Shown: positions 12,191-24,859 of the stretch, piece after piece
How positions within the stretch are numbered: position 1 is the first letter of the stretch
How the letters are laid out: each line of letters opens with the position of its first letter
From: Ascidia mentula
Taxonomy: Eukaryota; Chordata; Ascidiacea; Phlebobranchia; Ascidiidae
Reading direction: 5' to 3'
DNA: 64,000 nt
NCBI GenBank assembly: GCA_947561715.1
Contig: OX387202.1
Location: 1,240,001 to 1,304,000, forward strand
Made by a program: the position numbers and the translations under genes
Notes under the pieces: model-generated
What the model saw: the letters and a program-made list of their open reading frames with translations, nothing else
What the model was told of the DNA's origin: nothing
Database searches by the model: none

Positions 12191-13145
12191 TCATCCAACA
12201 TGTTCACATGATACGTCCGCTCATTCCCATTGACATCACGAGCAAAGTCATTAAGTTTTATCGCAGGTTTCACGCGAACTCATCCAACATGTTCACATGA
12301 TACGTCCGCTCATTCCCATTGACATCCCGAGCAAAGTCATTAGGTTTTATCGCAGGTTTCACGCGAACTCATCCAACATGTTCACATGATACGTCCGCTC
12401 ATTTCCATTGACATCACGAGCAAAGTCATTAAGTTTTATCGTAGGTTTCACGCAAACTCAACCAACATGTTCACAAGATACGTCCGCTCATTTCCATTGA
12501 CATCACGAGCAAAGTCATTAAGTTTTATCGCAGGTTTCACGCGAACTCATCCAACTTTTTCACATGATACGTCCGATCATTCCCATTGACATCCCGAGCA
12601 AAGTCATTAAGTTTTATCGCAGGTTTCACGCGAACTCATCCAACATGTTCACATGATACGTCCGCTCATTCCCATTGACATCACGAGCAAAGTCATTAAG
12701 TTTTGTCGTAGGTTTCACGCAAACTCATCCAACATGTTCACAAGATACGTCCGCTCATTTCCATTGACATCACGAGCAAAGTCATTAAGTTTTATCGCAG
12801 GTTTCACGCGAACTCATCCAACATTTTCACATGATACGTCCGGTCATTCCCATTGACATCCCGAGCAAAGTCATTAGGTTTTATCGCAGGTTTCACGCGA
12901 ACTCATCCAACATGTTCACAAGATACGTCCGCTCATTCCCATTGACATCCCGAGCAAAGTCATTAAGTTTTGTCGTAGGTTTCACGCAAACTCATCCAAC
13001 ATGTTCACAAGATACGTCCGCTCATTTCCATTGACATCACGAGCAAAGTCATTAAGTTTTATCGCAGGTTTCACGCGAACTCATCCAACATGTTCACATG
13101 ATACGTCCGCTCATTCCCAATGACATCCCGAGCAAAGTCATTAAA
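12191..13145. repeat. 89-base minisatellite, about 11 units (copy B)
   Basis: The period-89 array starts at 12191 and the same phase is kept to 13081, exactly ten periods later. Unit variants alternate (cgcgaactc with cgcaaactc, catgatacg with caagatacg), suggesting that pairs of units were amplified together. It is about three units longer than the array at 4832-5525. Confidence 0.95.
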
Positions 13146-13589
13146 CCGAGCATTGTTGAAGTAGCTTATGCACTTAGTGACGTTGGTATTTTCACATACG
13201 CCATGTTCAGTACAAATCTGTTCAACTGTTGGACCTTCTATATAGCAAATTAAATGAGGAAACCCTGTCGATTCTTGCGAAACAGAAGCAAAGTCTAAAA
13301 TGCCTTTGGTTTCATCTTTTAACGTTATCACAATTGACAAACCGTCTGAAGAAGTTGTTCTCAAATTAAGTTTTCTCAGTCCTTACGAACCCAGGTGATT
13401 TTAGGGGATAGCGAAGATTTTTTCTTACATCGTGCGAAATTACCTTGTCAAGAATTGTTAAAATCAATTAATCTGCATTGTTAATTGCATCCTTTATATC
13501 AGACTGAAAGAGTTTGAATGCATGCGAACAGCGGTTTAACAAAAATAGATTCGAAAAATGCACACTGCACGCTTCGGTGCTCACAGTTT

Positions 13590-13830
13590 GTTGCACGTTC
13601 AATGACGTCGCCACAGGACTGGTAACGTTCTGGTGGGCGTGCGTGACGTCGAGGTCTTCTCGGCGGCCTGGGGCGCTACCTGAACTGGCACGGACAAGTC
13701 AACGTGCGCTAACTTCAGCCGATTGATGGATACGTGTTGGTCGCGTCCGCCAATATCAAGTTTAAATGGAGCCGGAAAACTGAGGCGTGGATAAACGAGG
13801 AAAGACGCCAATAATTGAAACGTTGGCAAC
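13590..13830 (-). mobile_element. Gypsy (CsRn1-like) integrase C-terminal fragment
   Basis: Minus-strand sequence gives LDIGGRDQHVSINRLK, matching the tail of the 6060-7480 fragment, and marks where a third repeat unit starts. A near-identical stretch is at 25715-25900. It is a small broken piece of pol. Confidence 0.7.
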
Positions 13831-15037
13831 AGTAATCAGCTGTGGAGTCAAATAAAAGCTTTTCTTCTTGGGCAGCTTCTCTGCAAACGCGTATGTGCAA
13901 GGCGTTGTCTGTGTATATCTGCCAACATCATATTAGGGTTAAATTTTTTGGCCAGCTCGCTGCAAAACCTTAAAGGGGATCGTAAGGAGTCATTTTTAAT
14001 CAAGCGACTTGAAATTTTACAAACAAATACTAGAATCAAGTAGAAAACGAGCAGTGAAAATCGATTTTGCGTATGTCCTTTACTTTTTTGTTCCTGTGCG
14101 AAAACGCATGTTTGAAATTAGGGTGGCTGAGGCGAAATTGACTAATTTTGACAGTTATTCGCGAGTCATTTGAACATTTTTAAATTAAGCGACTGTAATT
14201 TTACACACAAGTTCTGCAGAACATGAGCAGTGAAAATCGACTTTGCGTATGTCTTTTAGTTTTTCATTACTGCACGATAACACATGTTTGAAACTAGGGT
14301 GGCTAGTATTCAGCGGAATTGACTAAATTTGGCAGTTAATCTCCTGGTCCTATTTCAGTTCGTTGATTTCGACCTGCATCGCCCGACAGTGGCTGTTAGT
14401 TCTTCAGCTAATTCGTTTGCGTCTCAATTCTTTCTGAATTATTATTGTTCAGCTTTTATTCAAGGTTCATATGATTGCACCAAAACCTCCAAAGCGGCTG
14501 GGCTATGCGAGTCCAAGCAGGATTAATCGGATGCAACAAAGCTTTGGCTGTAACTTGATAAATGTCGGAAAGGTTTAGACTTTACGATAATCCTGTAATC
14601 CCCGTGTTAGTGCGAAAAACACATGGGTAAAATGCACACAGTTTAGGACACGTTAAATGCGATGCCTACAAAACAATGCCCTTTATTTTATCACAAATAA
14701 TAAGAAGGCGATTGTTGGCAAACAAAACTCCCTGGATTGTAATCTTATAAGTTGTATCGTCGAGTTTTATCAGCAAGCTACACTGGGTCGTAAGATGTTT
14801 TATTATCAGGAATCGCTTTACCTCCATCATCTGATACAAACCTCGCAATTACTTCGTCTGTCCCAGTTTCTATTCATTAAATCAATCGGATTTATTTAAA
14901 TAGGGATAAGAATTATTCGCGCTTGACTAAATATAATTATTACTTGTTTGATTCGTGTTTTCAACTTATTGTTTTTTGATATCAATTATCTGTGTTGTTA
15001 TTCTCACTTTGTTTAACATTGATGTTATTTCATTCAG

Positions 15038-15199
15038 CTGAAGATGCTCAATCTCTACAACAACAAAATAAAAGACCGTGGTGCGGTTTGCGTGGCCGAC
15101 TGCATCCAAAACATTGAGCGAGTGGATCTGCGTGGATGCGGTCTGACAAGCGTTGGTGCCAAACATGTATCCGAGAAGATCAAACTGTTGAAGGAACCG
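15038..15199 (+). CDS. LRR exon, copy C
   Basis: This exon is 162 bases, phase 0, with acceptor cattcag and donor gtgagt. Its 54 residues begin LKMLNLYNNKIKDRGA and continue VDLRGCGLTSVGAKHV, giving two LRRs. It has diverged further from A and B than they have from each other, yet still has no stop codon or frame change. The flanking intron sequence resembles that of copy D rather than A or B. It fits an NLR-like gene with serial LRR exons. Confidence 0.8.
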
Positions 15200-15479
15200 G
15201 TGAGTGATTTCATATCTTAGTCGGAATTCGTCCAACACACACGAATATTTCTGAGTGTCGCGAGCAAAAATCCAACGCACGAAGAGAAAGAAAGTTACAG
15301 GCTGAGTTATTTAAATGCCGACTGTCGCCATATCGCTATGTAATGCTTAACGGTTGTATTTCACACTATATACCCCAACTATAATTTAGTGACATTATGA
15401 AGGTTATGCAATTTTTAGATCTATCCTATGCACCAAACAAGCTATAGACTGCTAACTCGTTGTTCACGCAGACTTCTGT

Positions 15480-15805
15480 CAGTTAATTACGTCATGCTGA
15501 TATTTCTTCAGTCGTGTTCGTAATGCGCGGTCAGTTTCACCAATATTGACCACGTTGTAGTTGCCGCAGTGTGTTTAGTACACCACACCTCACACATCGG
15601 GCATATCTCCTGCGTAGTCCGAAGAAGGTAGTGTAACAGGCGGGCGTTCAAACACTTGAATGTGAAAATCTATAAGAGGACGCATCAAGGTGTCAGATAG
15701 CTCTCCAAAATAGGGCAACTCAATCACATTCATGGTGAAGCCTGGTTGCTCAGCATAAAGGAAGGATGGCAACCGTTCGCTCGTCCTCTTCACGTCACCC
15801 ACCTC
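15480..15805 (-). mobile_element. Second-family Penelope-like fragment, RT-distal and GIY-YIG start
   Basis: Minus-strand translation gives VIELPYFGELSDTLMRPL, then FERPPVTLPSSD. Further on, in broken frame, is a VVY..CGNY.VVNIGETDRALRTRLKK stretch. This matches the LPYV-GLSE-LRR region followed by VVY-IPC-YIGET-R-LRTR of classical PLE proteins. It is clearly different from the PLE at 44760-47606. A second copy is at 24860-25190. The surrounding frame is not intact. Confidence 0.65.
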
Positions 15806-15916
15806 CTGCTCCTCTGCCTCTTCCCCAGAAATCAGGGTCTCTACTCAGTGTACATTGTACGTACTACACCGGAACCCGAACTTCGACATAAATTGGTGTC
15901 CAACCCCAACTAGCTT

Positions 15917-16340
15917 CTAGTTTTGGTTAACCTGCAGTAACGCATCAGCGCTAAAAGCAAAGCTAGAACCCACACGAAAAATAGCGGCTCTCTTTGTATT
16001 GAAGACTCGTAAATGTCTGCAAATTGTATTCTGGTGTAGTTCGTATTCCAAACAATACCCAAGGTAGACATGTGGGCTGGAATACCGACACAGGATATCC
16101 AATGTGAGATGTTTGCGCGGGCGCACGTAATCTTGCATGGGAATTGCCTGAGATCGTAATGTGCTGAAGATGAAGGCCATTCAAAGTTTTACAATACGTC
16201 TGTACCTCGTGAATTTGTTGCACGGTTGACAAAGCTTCAAAGTCGAAATCCAAGGTTGGCGTTTGCAAAGTAGACATGGTTGCATGCGAACGGACATCGG
16301 CGACTTTGTTACTTTTACCGTTGATTTGCTGCACATCAGT
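15917..16340 (-). mobile_element. Gypsy (CsRn1-like) fossil fragment
   Basis: The minus strand shows QQINGKSNKVADV (RNase H end), then the linker and a PWVLFGIRTTPE stretch of integrase, in a compressed arrangement compared with 6060-7480. It is broken and internally deleted. Confidence 0.7.
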
Positions 16341-16930
16341 GGTGAACTTGGCGCCGCGCTCTCACTCGACCCCGCAACAGCGCGCGTGTTTCGCGGTGTG
16401 ACGCAAGAAACGAACTCGCATCGTTACCTCATCAACCCCTTGCGTTGTATATTGTGAACAGCAATCTATCCAGTCAACCTGGAATACATTGGAACGCCGT
16501 ACTTCCAGTTTAACGCTTTTTAAGAAGCCTCACGCGGCTTTAGCCTGCAGGAAATGTATTCAGTTGATTTGCGTGGGAATGATTTATTTGCGGAGCATTT
16601 TGTATGGGATTTGTAAGTACACGGGCATGATTTATTTCCGGACCTTTTGTGACTGACAAGGGCAGGGGAGTCCATATATGTTTTTTTTCAACGCAGATAA
16701 AGGCGAGCTTACAAACCAACAGACACATACCTAAGCGAAAAACAATGCTCAAAAATTCTGCGACAGGAATGATGTCCGTTCTACGCTGTAATGTCGGTTT
16801 TTAAGCGATTCCTTTTCCCCCTAAAAAAATGAAACCAATTAAACTATTTTAATCAAATAAAAATTAACCGAATTTAACCGCCTTCGGCGTGCCAAGGTAT
16901 AATCGGGCGGGGAGAAAAATGCGTAAAGAA
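16340..16930. repeat. Interspersed repeat shared with 27370-27985
   Basis: Both copies begin ggcgccgcg(c/t)tctcactcg, pass through aagcctcacgcggctttagc and end cgggcggggagaaaaatgcg. The copy at 27.4-28.0 kb has an extra internal duplication of the gatttatttgcgg segment. No coding content is recognised. Confidence 0.8.
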
Positions 16931-17597
16931 TATACTATTAATATTTGAAACTATGTTGTATCTTCAATATAAGACGCATTCCTAATGTAAACAAACTTTG
17001 TTGTACCAGGATAACTTGTGTGACGACAAATTCGCTACAGCGAAAAAGGTTTACGATTATTTGTCGCCGCTACTTTAGTGCAGTTTTCTGCTTTATTAAG
17101 ATGACGTAGAAGCTTTTGAAATGGGTTTGTTGTAGTTGTACATTTATTTGTGCGCAACGCTGCCGTAACCGTGTTGCATCCACTTGAATTTGATCGAATA
17201 GCAATTTGTTGTGAAGATGTATTCTATATTTTCTTCCACAAACATTGAATTCCCTTCACCATTTTCTCAGTAGCTTGTCTGTTTTCTCATCCTCTTTCTA
17301 CGATCAACCAACACATAATATTTTGTGTTTACCGTCTTACAACATGAGGAGGTCAAATATAAGTGAATTTAAATAGAACCAGTGCCCATTCTTGCGAGCA
17401 ACCACGTATTCACGAGTGATTTTGTACTTAGAAACGTAATGGTGCTTCATGGGTAAATGTACGGTGAACGTAATAATGGTCGGGATTCTGAAGATTGCAA
17501 AAAGTGATTCCTAGAACTGGCGTAGGTTGCTGCTAAATCATCCAACCAAGATATTGTTTATTAGAATATATAGATTTTGCCTATATGGCATCATCAG
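16930..17597. other. Intergenic, left flank of an LTR element
   Basis: No gene is seen. The last 40 bases contain a minus-strand CTGATGATGCC-ATAT-AGGC motif resembling a decayed PLE-tail hammerhead. The LTR element has inserted right beside it. Confidence 0.5.
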
Positions 17598-17812
17598 TGT
17601 TGTGTTTCTTTATATTTTGTTCGTATCGTTGCAAATCATAGAATGAAAACAAGGTTCCGCGTACACGCATTTAAAGGGAAATTAATTGCATTTCAAGTAA
17701 CACGCACAAATAATAATCACGTGGAAAGGACTGCGGCACATTCCACGCATCACGCGACTGTGGTATGCAAGTGCATTGTTGCCACCGTACGTAATGAGGC
17801 GTGACCTCAACA
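17598..17812 (-). repeat. 3' LTR of the 17.6-22.3 kb element
   Basis: On the element strand it begins TGTTGAGG and ends ACAACA, 215 bases, matching 22105-22319 with about one substitution. Confidence 0.93.
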
Positions 17813-20800
17813 CCTCCCCACCGAAGATAGAAAAACCCTCCATCAGGTTAATAGTGAAACCGCTCTGGAGGTTTGCGCGATCGCTTGCCACTTTGTGGAT
17901 TGCTGGAACCGAACGCAGGAGTGCTGGGATTGGTTGGAACGAACCATTTCTGGAGACGGAGGCTGCAGAAATCTTCCTTCTTCCACCGGTTCCAAATCTT
18001 GGTCAGAAACGTATCGAACGCGTAACTGGTCAATGTGACGTCGCCAGATTGGACCTCGGGGAAACACTTTCACATGAAACATTCGACTGCCAAAACATTT
18101 GATAATAGTGGCAGGAACCCAGCGACCATCCTTGCTGTGTCTCGGGCCCATGTATAAACCATAACATGGATGGCCAGCTTTAAAAGAAATTATATCTTCG
18201 GATTTTCGTGTCGGTCTTACTTGATTGCGTTGCATAACGTGTGCTGGTGAAGGTAACAGAGTATCAATTTTTGCTCGGATCTGTCTGCCGTTAAGGAGTT
18301 CACTTGGTGAAAAACCACTAGCGTTGGGAGTACGCCTATACTGCAACAGAAACTACTGCAATGCTTCTTTAGGGGTTTTGAAAGATTTCTTCATTGCCTT
18401 CTTAAAAGTTTGGTCCAATCTTTCCGCAGCGCCATTGGTTGCAGGAAAATACGGTGCTCCTGTCAAATGTACGATGCCCCTTTGCTTGCAAAATTCCTGA
18501 AAGTCAGCAGACATAAATGCTTGTGCATTATCCGACACAATAGTGTGTGGGTAGCCGAAAAGAACAAAATCTCTTTCCATCATTTACATAGTTGTTCTTG
18601 ATGACATAGATTGCGTTTGATGTACGCAAGGGTACTTTGAATATGCATCGATCATCAGAAGCCAGTTACTTCCCAGAAAGTTAACTGCGTGATCGATATG
18701 TAATCGACTCCATGGCTTTTCTGGCATCATCCATGGATGAACTGCTGCCTTTGACGGAGCGTTTTGGTGTTCGGCACAAGTTTGGCACTTGTGACAAAGA
18801 ACTGTAATGTCATCATCAATATTCGGCCAGTAAACTGCGGTCCTCGCCAGCTACTTCATTCGTTGGATCCCAAAATGTCCAGTATGTAAGATCTGCAGAA
18901 CAGTAGAACGAAGTGATTCCGGTATGACTAACCGCGAACCATATAGTAGACATCCGTAACTTGTACTCAACGAATCCGCTACTTTGCGAAACTTGGCAAC
19001 TGGGTCACTGTTTCCCAAAGAAGATGGCCAACCCTCTCTTGTAAAACGCATGACTTTGGATAAGACCGTATCTTTTCCACTTTCCTTTCGGAGCGATGCC
19101 GAATCGGTGGGTTGCAATTGTAAACTCAGACTGGTGATTGCACAAACTATGTCGGTGTCCTGTGCACTTTCCTCTCTGTCAAAGTCTGCATCTTCCCCAA
19201 CCGGTAAACGACTAAGTGCATCGGCATTCTGATGTTCCGATGTCTTCCTGTATTCAATCTCGTATTGAAATTGACTCACAAAAAGTGCCCACCTTGCTAG
19301 GCGGTTAGCTGCTAAAGCAGGTGTCGCTTTAGTGGGACCAAACAAAGCTATCAGTGGCTTATGGTCGGTCACCAAAACAAATTTCCTGCCAAAGAGATAC
19401 TGGTAAAACTTCTTCAGCGCGAAAATTATTGCAAGAGCCTCTTTCTGAATTTGGCTGTAGTTGCGCTGGCTTTTGGTCAATGATTTTGACACGTTTGCAA
19501 TTGGCCTCTCGCTTCCATCTGGATAGCGGTGAAAAAGAACTGCTCCAATTCCAACGTTTGCTGCATCGCAGGAAATTCCAACAGGCAATGAAGGGTCGAA
19601 ATGAGTCAGAACTGTGTCAGCTGACAACCATTCCTTCAATTTGCAAAATGCAGCATTCTCGTTCCTGCCCCATTTCCACGCAATATTTGACCTGGTAAGT
19701 CGATACAAAGGTTCCGCAACATTTGCGAATTGCGATGGCAGGAACTTACTGTAGAACTGCACTGAACCAAGAAATGAGCGTAGACTTGGCACATCTTCCG
19801 GTGGTAACATGTTGACAACCGCATCCAATTTTGAACCTTTGGAAATGCCTTCTTTGGAAAGAATGTGCCCCAAGTATTCCACTTGTGGTAATGCAAATTT
19901 GCATTTCTCTATACGACAGCGTAAACCCTTGTCGTTTAGCCTTTGAAGAAGTTGGCGAAGATTGTGAATGTGTTCTTCGGCCGTTGATCCGCTAACCAAA
20001 AGATCATCCAGATAGACGGTTACACCTTGCAAATCTTTTGTAATGTCGTCCATTATCGATTGGAAATGGCCTGGAGCGGAGGTTATACCAAATGGTAAAA
20101 CGTTTTGCAGTAGAACACCTCTGTGTGTACTGATTGCCAGTCTCTTGCGACTCTCTGGCCCCAATCGGATTTGGTTATAGGCGTCAGCCAAATCAATTTT
20201 TGTAAAGCTGTATCCACCTCACAACTTGCGCATTAAGTCTTCAGGAAGTGGAAGTGGATGACGGTGTGTAGATAACTGCGGGTTAACGGTTACAGAGTAA
20301 TCTCCGCAAACCCGTATCTTGGCTTTGGTTTGTCCTGGAAGCGGTGACTTTCGTATTGGAACCACTGGTGTTCCCCACTTGTTAAATTTCACAGGAGTCC
20401 AAATACCTCTTGCGATGCCAGCGTCATATGCTTGGTTGACATCGTCTTGTAACGCGAATGGAACAGGTCTCGGCTTGCAGAATATGGGTTTCACGTCCTT
20501 CGTAAACTTTACCTCTAGTTCAAAATCCTTTAAACATCCCAATTCGGTCTTGAAAAGATCTGGGTATTGTCCACAAAGTTGTGTGCAAGCTTCTTGTAAA
20601 TGAGTGTCCGGACGTCTATCGTCAGATAATGCGTGCAACTGCTCGTCGGGACTGTGAAGTAGCTTGTCCAACGAAATGTGCAGGGATTGGATAGCGCATC
20701 GTCCAAGCAGATTTAAATGCGGCATTTGGGAGACGAAAAATTCCACCTTGTTTATGTTTGGTCCATGTTGAACTTCTGCCTCAAACGCCCCCACAATCGG

Positions 20801-22104
20801 AACAACATGTTCTGTCGCGAAGTTGAAACGCCGATTTGACTTCTTCAAAAACGGTTTGCCAACTTTTCTCCATGTCTCGACAGAAATAAAGTTTCCGTTT
20901 GTTGCGGTGTCCATCTCCAATAGACATGCTTTGCCGTTAATGGTAACGGTTACCCCCAACTTCGTACGTGAAATGACTTGCGACTTGATCGAAAACAACA
21001 AATTGACATTGTCGTTAGATGCCCTCTTCTTTCTGCAAGCTGCTTCCAAATGTCCCAAACGTTTGCAAAAACGGCATGTTTCTGTTTTAAATCGGCAATT
21101 GGGTGCAATATGATCTGCCTTTCCGCAGCGCTAGCAAGAAATCTTCTTCTTGAACTGACCTTGAACAACCGTACCTGGTGACGTAACAGCAGTTTTCTTT
21201 GCATCCCGAACTTTATGCACCGATCCCCGTGTTCCGTAAACGGTTTCCTTTGCAACCTTGGCAGCGTCTTCAGTTTGCATGGCAACTTCAATAGCACGCG
21301 TAAATGTCAGCTCATCAGCGTTGATTTTCAAAATTGCCTCATTGGCTATGGAGCAAATAAACCTTGTGCGCAGCGCTTCGTCCAGAGGGTTTTCGATCGA
21401 GGGAAAATCACACGTGCCTGCGTCCTGGCGAATGCGTGCAGCCAATTCTTGCACCGTTTCCCCTGGATTGCGTTGCATGTTGCTCCAAAACTTGAAACGT
21501 TCCCGAATAACAAATCGCTTTGGATCGAACTGTTCTTTCATAAAGGCTTCGATATCTTCAACAGAAAGATCGTTGACGGTCTTTGCAGGAGAGCTTTGTC
21601 CCGCCAGATTTGATAAAAGCTTGTACGTGGTGGTAGTTTGGTTGGTCAAAAAAAACCTGAGCCACCCTCGTTTCTGGTACAGCATGTGCACGTATAAACG
21701 TAGCAAACCTCGACCAATAGTCGTCCCACAACTCCGATGTTGCGTCGAATGACGAAAAGCTTGGCGTAGCAACAGAAGGTGCAGCGTTACCACTTGAACC
21801 AGCCTTTTCAACTAGGGCAAGAATCAACTTCATTTGTTCTTCGTGACACTTACGTTGTTCTTCTTAACACCTTCGTTGTTCTTCTCGCTGTTCATCGTGA
21901 CGCCTTTGCTGCTCTTCTTGCTGTTCATCGTGACGTTTTTGCTGCTCTTCTTGCTGTTCATCGTGACGTTTTTGCTGCTGTTGTAACTGTTCTTGAATGA
22001 GCTTCGCAACTTTTTCCATCTTCGGGCGAACTTAAATATATTCAATAACAAACTGAGTGTACCTCGTTCAGTTGATTGAATCCCATCCTCGTCGCCAATA
22101 ACTC

Positions 22105-22319
22105 TGTTGTGTTTCTTTATATTTTGTTCGTATCGTTGCAAATCATAGAATGAAAACAAGGTTCCGCGTACACGCATTTAAAGGGAAATTAATTGCATTT
22201 CAAGTAACACGCACAAATAATAATCACGTGGAAAGGACTGCGGCACATTCCACGCATCACGCGACTGTGGTATGCAAGTGCATTGTTGCCGCCGTACGTA
22301 ATGAGGCGTGACCTCAACA
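22105..22319 (-). repeat. 5' LTR of the 17.6-22.3 kb element
   Basis: This is the 215-base partner of 17598-17812. The internal side continues on the element strand with ATTGGCGACGAGGATGGG, a candidate primer-binding site. The tRNA was not assigned. Confidence 0.92.
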
Positions 22320-22729
22320 ATCAGTATTCTAAAATCAATTAGAATGATGCCGTATGGTCGAAATATATATGGAGATCTATGCTTTTTATAAACATTTCTA
22401 TACTTTGGAATGTTTTTGTCATACAGGTTTTCATGCATTTCTGTATGTTTCTGTTGGAACTGCTGGAATGGTTTAGATGGTGCCTCTCTGAACGTCCATG
22501 GGTTCTATCATGGCGCCCGGATCGTTTCTCAGTTATTCGTATGCAATTTGTTAGAGTTTGGTGACACCTTCTCCATCACCCGACACCTTCCTCTATCGAC
22601 CATTGCATGTCATTGTTACTGACTGTCAGATACATACGAACTCTGAACAATATGGACAAACTTTGGTATATGTTGTAACACTGCGGTAAACGTCGTCACA
22701 GAATTTACCTCGCCCATAGACACACTTGC

Positions 22730-23690
22730 TCGCGCTATCCAAGCTAATCAAACTTGAAGGCAGTAAGCTGCTTGGTGATGCGGATAGATGGGTGAGAATG
22801 TCCATGAATAACGTCAAACACACTTTTCGTCTATGTTGCTGGGACAACCAAAATAAATTTATTAGCGAAATTCTTTTGTTACAGTCTTGTGACCGTGGTG
22901 GATGCAGCAATCGAACTTAACAGATTTTAATGCAATATCTTTTGCGTTTGTGCATCGTTCAAATCCAGTAGGAGACAAGGCACTGACTTCGACGCCCGTG
23001 TCGATAAGAAAATTTCTTCTTGAATGACGTGCAAGGAAAAGGCCGGTTGGTTTGCCGGTTACATAAGCCATTGCTGGCAACCAGCGTGGGAGTTTTCCTG
23101 GAAGGTGGTGGTCAACATTGCTGTGCTTTTTGACCGAAACGTTTATGGTAAAAGCACATGCCAGGAACGTCGGGCTTGCCAAATGTTTGCAGAGTTGCGC
23201 GATTCTTTTCTCTGCTTACAGAAAACTCGGACGTTGTGGTTCGTGCCTGCCACAATAATTCCGTGCGCTTTGCCAAAACCTCGGGGCAACCAATAACAAT
23301 ACGAATGTTTTCGGGCATGTTTGCTTGACAAGTGTTCAAACATGTGATGATCAACTAACAAAGCAAGCATCTCGTCCATTAACGCCGATGGCTTTCGGTC
23401 GCCTAAGGAAGGCAAGTAGAATAAACGTGATGCGCGCTCCTGGCGAGAAAAGTCAGACGTGCCAACCGTGTCTTGATGGCTGCATACTTGTCTCTATCAG
23501 GTGGTGGTTCAAAAATATCAATCGGTCGACGCGCTGTGTCCTGATCTGGTGCGGATACAACGTCGAAATGCTTTGTTTATTCTTGCTTGTGGTTCCCAAG
23601 TGTAAACTGTGCTTTCAATTGCTGCAGACATACACGTGGTGATGAAGGCCAGAATGTCGTTAGCTTGACGATATCAGCATTTTCAGATTC
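22730..23690 (-). mobile_element. Gypsy (CsRn1-like) fossil, gag-protease with a piece of integrase
   Basis: The minus strand shows a gag part with LGDRKPSALMDEMLALL (near 23400), a CFYHKRFGQKAQQC zinc motif (near 23120), a protease with FLIDTGVEVSALSPT (near 22980), and an abutting integrase-start piece near 22730-22860. Joining protease directly to the integrase start implies a large internal loss. It is broken in several places. Confidence 0.75.
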
Positions 23691-24410
23691 CATATTGCGT
23701 GTAGTATTCCATTAAATCTTTGTTGAAATGCGGTTTCACCAGTCAAAATGGTTGCAATTTTTGTCTAGAACGCCTCGAAACGAGTCCATAACCATTGACA
23801 TCCCGTGCAATATCATTAGGTTTCACATACGCCATGTTCAGTACTAATCTATTTAACTTTTGGCGCACAGATGTTGCATACAACAAATTGAAGGGAGGAA
23901 ACCCGTTTGATTTCAACGCACTAAAGCGTAGTTGGTTTCATCTGTGCGAAAATACCTTGGCAGCTTGCGGTTGCAGCTTTTATTTTAAGCGCTCAGAAAG
24001 AGTCAGTTACAATGCATGCGCTTTATATCATAAAATGGCCCTTTATTTTATCACAAATAACAAGAAGGCGATTGTTGGCAAACCAAACTCCCTGGATTGT
24101 AATCTTATCACTTGGATCGCCGAGTCTTATTAGCAAGTTGGTTGTACACTGGGTGGTCGTAAGATGTTTTATTATCAGGAATCGGTTTACCTCCGTCATT
24201 CATTCTGATAATAACCTCACAATTACTTCGTCTGTCCCAGTTTTAATTCTTTTAATAAATCGGATTTATTTAAATCGGGATAATAAATATTCGGGCTTGA
24301 TAAAAAATAATTATTACTTGTTTGATTCGTATTTTCAACGTATTGTTTTTAATATCACTAATCTGTGTTGTTATTCACACTTTGATTTACTTGGATATTA
24401 TTTAATTCAG

Positions 24411-24572
24411 TTGAAGGTGCTCAACCTCTCCGGCAACAATATAGAAGACCGTGGTGCGGTTTACGTGGCCGACTGCATTCGAAACATTGAACAAGTGTAT
24501 CTGGATGAATGCAGTTTGACAAGCGTTGGTGCCAAACATCTATTCGAGAAGATTAAACAGTTGATGAAACCG
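24411..24572 (+). CDS. LRR exon, copy D
   Basis: This exon is 162 bases, phase 0, with acceptor taattcag and donor gtgagt. Its 54 residues begin LKVLNLSGNNIEDRGA and continue VYLDECSLTSVGAKHL, two ribonuclease-inhibitor-type repeats. It keeps the SGNNIED core of A and B but sits in an intron context like copy C. The next plus-strand exon of the same phase is the terminal LRR exon at 30811. Together they are consistent with the 3' half of an NLR-like gene. Confidence 0.8.
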
Positions 24573-24859
24573 GTGAGTGATTTCATGTCTTAGTTGGAAT
24601 TCGTCCAACACACACGAACTTTTGTGAGTGTCGCGAGCAAAAATCCAACGCACGAAACGAAAGAAAGTTACAGGCTTAGTTGTTTAAATGCCGGCTGTCG
24701 CCATATCCCTATGTATACCACAACTATAATTTAGAGACATTCTGAAGATCATGACTTTTTTGGTTCTGTACTATACACCAATTCGCTACATGATCCACAC
24801 CAATCCAGCTATATACTGCTATCGCGTTGTCCCCGTAGACTTCTGGCAGTTAATTAAGT

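Larger units (their letters stand above)
6000..13600. repeat. Tandem segmental duplication, copy B
   Basis: This is the second copy of the unit seen at 1-6060. It starts with the integrase end of a minus-strand gypsy piece (about 6060-6816), whose copy A counterpart would lie left of the window. It ends where the same integrase tail begins again at about 13590. Relative to copy A it carries an extra segment at about 11104-11475 and about three more minisatellite units. Confidence 0.88.
13600..16930. repeat. Rearranged duplicate block C
   Basis: Segments match a second block in shuffled order: 13620-14340 with 25715-26370, 14660-15240 with 24030-24610, 15380-15990 with 24700-25390, and 16340-16930 with 27370-27985. 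The block also shares exon-scale sequence with copies A and B at the LRR exon. It lacks the minisatellite and the pre-LRR exon. Confidence 0.85.
17598..22319 (-). mobile_element. Complete Ty3/gypsy LTR element (Mag/K02A2.6-like), target duplication ATCAG
   Basis: Two LTRs of 215 bases flank gag and pol on the minus strand, and perfect 5-base target duplications ATCAG lie outside. Parts, from high to low coordinates, are gag with a glutamine-rich repeated N-terminus (about 22010-21130), a CCHC zinc knuckle (about 21060), a protease region (about 20930), RT with VYLDDLL (about 20030), RNase H (about 19540-19200) and integrase with a chromo-like tail (about 18900-17990). A purine-rich tract adjoins the 3' LTR. 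The LTRs differ at about one base, so insertion is recent. The reading frames nonetheless carry several breaks. Confidence 0.93.

Noticed and set aside
4832-13145. The regular 89-base arrays as CRISPR-like
   Set aside because: There are no unique spacers between short repeats. The whole unit repeats, and the sequence is eukaryotic.
21779-22000. Plus-strand repetitive hydrophobic frame (LLAVHRD repeats)
   Set aside because: It is the antisense shadow of the glutamine-rich repeat at the start of gag in the 17.6-22.3 kb element.
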